From Theobroma cacao (Eukaryota; Streptophyta; Magnoliopsida; Malvales; Malvaceae), in the NCBI RefSeq assembly GCF_000208745.1, contig NC_030856.1, forward strand, positions 15,171,949-15,235,948: 64,000 bases of DNA. Reading direction: 5' to 3'. Below, in pieces: positions 59,953 through 64,000 of this stretch. The translations under genes were made by a program, and so were the position numbers. Position 1 is the stretch's first letter. Every line of letters begins with the position of its first letter. The notes under the pieces were generated by a model that worked only from the letters and a program-made list of their open reading frames with translations, made no database searches and was not told where the DNA came from.

Positions 59953-60242
59953 TTACAGTTTAAGGTCTCCAGGATATTGGTTCAAGCTCCGTGAGGTTCA
60001 TTATGCTTTCAGTTCTTTGCTTGCACTGATCCGAATCATTGTACTTCTTCCTGATCCTTTTTCTCTCCATCTTTCAATAGGTATTGACATAGCAAAAAAG
60101 AGTTGGGAGCAAAGCAAAGTAAGATTCATCAAAAACGAAAAGAAACAAATAGAAGCAAGAAAACGCTAAAGATTTGCCAGGAAAATAAAACCGCCTCAGG
60201 CTTGTGGGGAACTTTCGGTGCAAATTCCTTGCTTGCAGCCAT
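59953..60242 (-). pseudogene. small uncharacterised gene copy, right arm, copy 2
   Basis: ATG at 60242 (-) gives MAASKEFAPKVPHKPEAVLF, then SWQIF and a hydrophobic run, closely matching the gene at 3463. A TATATATA box lies at about 60305-60313, some 63 bp upstream. The Lys-rich exon has in-frame stops (after EEVQ and again a few codons later), so the 3' part is broken. Exon 1 alone could still be translated. Confidence 0.5.
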
Positions 60243-60245
60243 GAA

Positions 60246-62490
60246 TCATATGAACCGAAACACTAGTCTGCGTGGGACAAGAGTGCAAGTTTTCATCTCT
60301 TTAATTATATATAGGACTCTGAAAACCATAGTTTTAATAGCAAGTTGTACTTGGAATAAATGTTGTCACAGGCACACTCAAATATGTTTACAGAAGTAGC
60401 ACGTACTCAAACTCTTTCAACTAATAATTTTTTTTTAATTTAATATTCTTATTTGTTTACTTAAGAAAAAAGTCAAAAGCTATCGATATTTTTGTGCAAC
60501 ATTATAGCTCATAAACAAGAAATAATTGTCCTTGTGTGTAGTTTATTTACAAGCCAAGTTACCGTTGTATCTACTCAATCCGGGGTCAAGAGTGCGACCC
60601 AATCTAACAATATCAACCAATGACTAATCATCATAGAAAACAATGGAGATGTCGACAAAGCGAACAACGATGGGACGTTTCATTCTATTGATGGGTCCAT
60701 TCAAACAAAGCGAAAATCGTTAGGTTGTCGTGCGTGTTTGGATTTTCATGACAATTGGATTTGCTTGAGTCGTTCGAGAGGAAAAAGAGATCCCGATCGA
60801 GCTGCAGGCAAACGCTGTCTTCGATGAGCAATTTTACGTTTTGGTACCTAATTTGCATAATATAAACAGTAGTTATCCATCTTATAAGTATAAATACAAT
60901 TACAGTACCAAACAACATCAATATCTTCAATAATCTTTCTTTCAGCAAATACAATTACAGTAGAATGAGAAAATTAAGTTAAGCTTGTTAATTTAAGTAT
61001 CTCAACTAGTGTGTTGCCTGTGACATGCGCTCGGACAATTGTGTAATAATGTTTTAACTGTAAAAGTTAGTTTTTTAAAAACACATATTAATTTATTTTA
61101 AAAATTAAAGAATGAAGTAGAATAAATATGAACATAGCGTGAGTACATGGCCTCCTTTCGTCTCTCCAAAACATGAAACACCTTTCCTATTGACTCCATT
61201 TTCCTTTTCTTTCTTCCGGATATTTTGATGGGTTTTTCTCAAAAATTATTGATTTTATTTCTCTTGTGGGTTTTTCGTTTTGTTTTTGATGTTTTTAAAG
61301 TTTTTATTCTCTTTATCGATTTTTTTAATTTTTGTTTTTGATGATTTTGTATTTTGAATCATTTGTGATTTAAAATATTGGTTTAGGGTTAAGATTTGTA
61401 AGGATGACTTAACGGTTGTTGTGTAGATCTTTTAGTGTGGAAATTTGGTTTGGTTTGGTTTTCTGGGAAAAATTTTTAAGTTGCTAATTAGATTGTGTAG
61501 GAGTTTTAGCCACCACCTTCATCCCTTTGCTGCTCTGTCCTTCCCCTCACCCCTTCCCAAGTCTTAGACCTTCTTTCAAAGAAAACCATAAACTATGTCA
61601 CGCCTTAGTTAAATAAGGAGTCGCGTTTCGGAATCAAAGAACGTTTATGCTACAGTACCTTGTCAAAGAACATTTATACATTTTAATATAAATGTATTGA
61701 TTAATCTATTACTCAATTTTTGAAGTATATGAGCTTGAACCTAATGGCAAGTACAATTCCTAGTTTAATGCTAATCAAAATCACTGTTTTAGCAGTAACT
61801 AAATACTAAAATCCATCTATTTAGTTAGAATGTTTATATCTGACTAAAGATTATGACTTTACCCCAATCTTGAAATGAATTTTTAACCGACTTTACTTTA
61901 CTAATTATCAAAATGAAAGTAAGAATCTCAAAATATAAAATCAAATTTAAACAATTTGTTGCTTCTGATTTTCATTCACTTGATTGCAAAACATCATGGA
62001 CTAAAAAAGTTTTGTAAGGGTGTACTCTTAAGGAAACGAATATTTTGACTGTAAAGCACAATACCTTGATTATTGATTCCATTTTCATGTATTACTTTTG
62101 ACAATGGGATCCAGTGGATGGACAAAAACTTTTCCGTATCCTCTAAAGATTTGAAGGTATCGTTTTTGCCTGGCAACGCATTTGTCCCGTTCCTGTCACA
62201 ATCTATTTTGAATATGATTTCTTTTGGCATTGTTTGACTTGTCATGTGTGAATGTGCGATCTTGTCGGTTGTCATGCGAGAATGTGCCCACAATCGTTCG
62301 ACTCCTTGTGGCACTGCACTCGCAATAATATTCATTAACAAATTTAATACTACCTAACTTTAACGTCAGCCAGCACTTGCAATAATTTCCAAAGACTTTT
62401 TCTCGAGAGACGTGACGTTTGCTTATGTTTAGAAGAAGCCTGTGGACAACTTGGCTATTAAAGTACGTAGGCCCAGTCAAAAAAGAAAAA
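60246..62490. other. intergenic DNA, no supported gene
   Basis: Includes several modest open frames: 60685-60954 (-), 61994-62341 (-, 115 codons) and 62196-62480 (-). None has a recognisable domain and two overlap each other. A stretch free of stops at about 60625-60816 (+) is Arg/Lys/Cys-rich but lacks an ATG. A pyrimidine-rich stretch at 61150-61560 could be a promoter or leader, but nothing downstream supports a gene. Confidence 0.35.
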
Positions 62491-62499
62491 AAGATTACT

Positions 62500-63402
62500 T
62501 GTGTTGGGGATTCAAATTATGACAAGGTGGATAATTTGCAATGAAATATTAAAATTTTAATTTCTTAAGTTATGAATTACTTTAATTGAAATTAATAAAA
62601 AAAAATCACAAGAGAAAAATTCTAACATATATATGAAAGTTTGATATATGTTTTCCTTTGGTGGAGTCCTTTTTGATTTTTGATTTTTTACTTCTTCTAC
62701 ACCAACTAAGATTTATCAAACTATAGCAATACAATTGTCTTACTTCTAATGAAGATTCACACAGTGGTTTGCTCAAATTTATTCACTAAGAGTGTGCGAA
62801 TCCCTTAGCCAAGATTTGTGCTAGTAAACTCTTAACTTCGAACCCCCTTGTGTTTCTCTTTTTTAGTTATGATCTTATCTCAACACATGAAAAAATAAAT
62901 TTTAAAACTCTTTTGTAGTTCAAGGGGTGGCTAACAGATTCTTTTATAGAGAGAATTTGCCTACTTCATATCCTATAAAAATTAGAAAATGTCTTAGGCT
63001 AATTATGCCTAATTGGATATTTGCTTAATTAAATAAATTTAATTAATTTTCGGACTTTTGTGTAATTAGGCTCAATACTTAATCGGATTAAGCCTTTATA
63101 AAATCAATTAGATTACATCCTATTGAACTTAAATTAGTTTCGATAATTCACCTTTTATGTGCGGCCCATTAGGTTTTCAATTATGTTGGCAATGAGTATA
63201 ATTGTTATCCTAAATTGTATTTAGAACTAGATTAATCAAGTCTCTATTTAATTAATCTTAATTCTCTAATTGGTCAATCTATTCTCGTAGACCAAGATTG
63301 GTGTCTACCAACACATCATGGCCCCTAATTATCAAAAGGTCCAATGTGATTTGACCAACCTAGTCAATGTATAGTTTATCTGTGTAATTCAATCCCATCA
63401 TC
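62500..63402 (-). mobile_element. LTR family E, reverse fragment
   Basis: The blocks 'cccattaggttttcaat', 'tgttggcaatgagtataa' and 'tctaccaacacatcatggcc' match 1640-1760, the reverse E copy. It is truncated at 63402 by a forward E copy. The left boundary is approximate. Confidence 0.6.
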
Positions 63403-63544
63403 ATGTTGGTATATGCCCTAGAATCAATTAGATTGATCAAAAAATATATATTGTTATTTAATGCATACTTAATCATGTAACTATATGTGATAGAGGTTTT
63501 TCTTCATGTTAATCCAATAATAAGGAGTTATTAAGTACTAATTT
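63403..63544 (+). mobile_element. LTR family E, forward 5' end
   Basis: Starts TGTTGGTATATGCCC and matches the reverse of 2510-2643 almost base for base. It is interrupted at 63545 by a D-like element. Confidence 0.8.
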
Positions 63545-64000
63545 TGTAAAGCCCGACCTTATAAAATACTTGTCATGACATACATGTGATGGATAGCATG
63601 TTTGCATGCTAGAAGAGTCTCGAAAAATTTACAAAAGTTGGTATTGTATCTAGAGGTACAACAAAGTTGATTTAAGCCTCGAACTAGATCAAAAAGATAT
63701 TTTAGGATGAAATTAAAAATTTTACAGTCCAAGAATGATTTAAAATGGTGATTTGGGGTTCGAGAATCAATTTGGAGTCAAACCGAAAATTTCACTATCT
63801 AGGGGTAAAATGGTAATTTTGCCACTCGAGGACAAAATGAAAAATTTTTGAAATATTTTGATCACATTTGACTTATTGGAGTATGATTTGAGATTGAGAA
63901 GTGAAAAATTATAATCTCGGTATTTTTCGGAGCATAGGGGTAAAATGGTAATTTTGCCACTTTAGTGGCAAAATTGTAATTTTACACCACCACTTGTCAT
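63545..64000 (+). mobile_element. D-variant LTR element, runs off the window
   Basis: Starts TGTAAAGCCCGACC. The first 70 bp match the reverse of 39584-39650. From about 63630 on, the 'ggtacaacaaagttgattta' and 'aaaatggtaattttgcc' blocks match D at 47260-47600. Confidence 0.75.

Larger units (their letters stand above)
59588..60245. repeat. long inverted repeat built from a tail-to-tail gene pair (copy 2)
   Basis: The left arm about 59588-59895 pairs with the right arm about 59940-60245, leaving a loop of about 40 bp. It aligns with the pair at 2857-3466 in the same orientation, including loop-proximal 'gaatatgacccaaatcactgg' type sequence. The arms match through the gene start, the 'ctggcaaatc' segment, the Lys-rich exon and the 'ggagaccttaaactg' end. 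Confidence 0.85.

Noticed and set aside
60685..60954. 89-codon - strand open frame with a hydrophobic N-terminus
   Set aside because: No domain and no supporting promoter or splice structure. A competing stop-free stretch on the + strand also lacks an ATG.
61994..62480. Two overlapping - strand open frames (115 and 94 codons)
   Set aside because: They overlap in different frames, show no recognisable domain, have no clear splice partners and lie beside an E LTR. Not called as genes, although a small unknown gene is not excluded.
1..64000. Bacterial-type features, CRISPR arrays, tRNA or rRNA genes
   Set aside because: None seen. The regular repeats found lack CRISPR spacer structure and lie in LTRs, and no tRNA cloverleaf pattern was recognised. 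The tRNA-Met match at 24518 is only the 12-bp primer site.

Overview
This is nuclear DNA of a flowering plant. It is AT-rich and gene-poor, with spliceosomal GT..AG introns, Ty1/copia and Ty3/gypsy retrotransposons, a tRNA-Met-type primer site, a DUF1985-type gene remnant and many LTRs. A woody eudicot, perhaps Malvaceae such as Theobroma, would fit the repeat style, but that is impression rather than proof. There are no bacterial operons, phage or CRISPR. The sequence has two N runs (29882-30442, 36360-36657) and single Ns at 39583 and 55085.

Most of the window is a nested graveyard of LTR retrotransposons. I use provisional letters for the LTR families. A has ends TGTGAGACC...GTCGTGACA and is about 2.7 kb. 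B has ends TGATAACTC...CAACA(A/G)CA, is about 1.53 kb and is Athila/TAT-like. C starts TGTTAGGAATTTT. D starts TGTGAGACCCTGTCAAG or a variant. E starts TGTTRGTATAWGCC and is about 1.9 kb. F starts near TATAATACCCC. G is a Tekay-like LTR whose beginning is unclear. Several copies are solo LTRs or nested insertions with readable 5-bp target-site duplications (TSDs).

Layout. 1-2643: G and E LTR pieces. 2857-3466: a tail-to-tail pair of small related genes forming a long inverted repeat. 3.5-5.6 kb: AT-rich DNA. 5.6-13.1 kb: a copia RNase H fragment split by an A element, which itself holds a B solo LTR and a second, complete A element. 13.1-19.2 kb: a G LTR, then C containing F. 19.4-20.9 kb: minisatellites. 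21.0-23.3 kb: a decayed DUF1985 gene with three tandem exon-intron units. 23.4-29.7 kb: a decayed copia element on the + strand. 29.7-34.6 kb: A elements, with an N gap and a partial tandem duplication. 34.6-46.9 kb: a decayed chromodomain-bearing gypsy element, split by a C element (itself nested) and by a B solo LTR. 46.9-48.4 kb: A and D pieces. 48.4-53.8 kb: a TNT1-like copia element on the - strand, the best preserved element here. 54.2-56.0 kb: an E solo LTR. 56.2-56.9 kb: an uncharacterised three-exon gene on the - strand. 59.6-60.2 kb: a second copy of the tail-to-tail pair. 62.5-64 kb: E LTRs cut by a D-like element that runs off the window.

The most interesting non-transposon signal is this small gene family. 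Two long inverted repeats of partly decayed gene copies lie about 57 kb apart. They share an exon segment with the intact-looking gene at 56.2 kb, including a 23-nt stretch with one mismatch. This is the arrangement from which hairpin siRNAs or young miRNAs can arise. Expression is not shown by the sequence.
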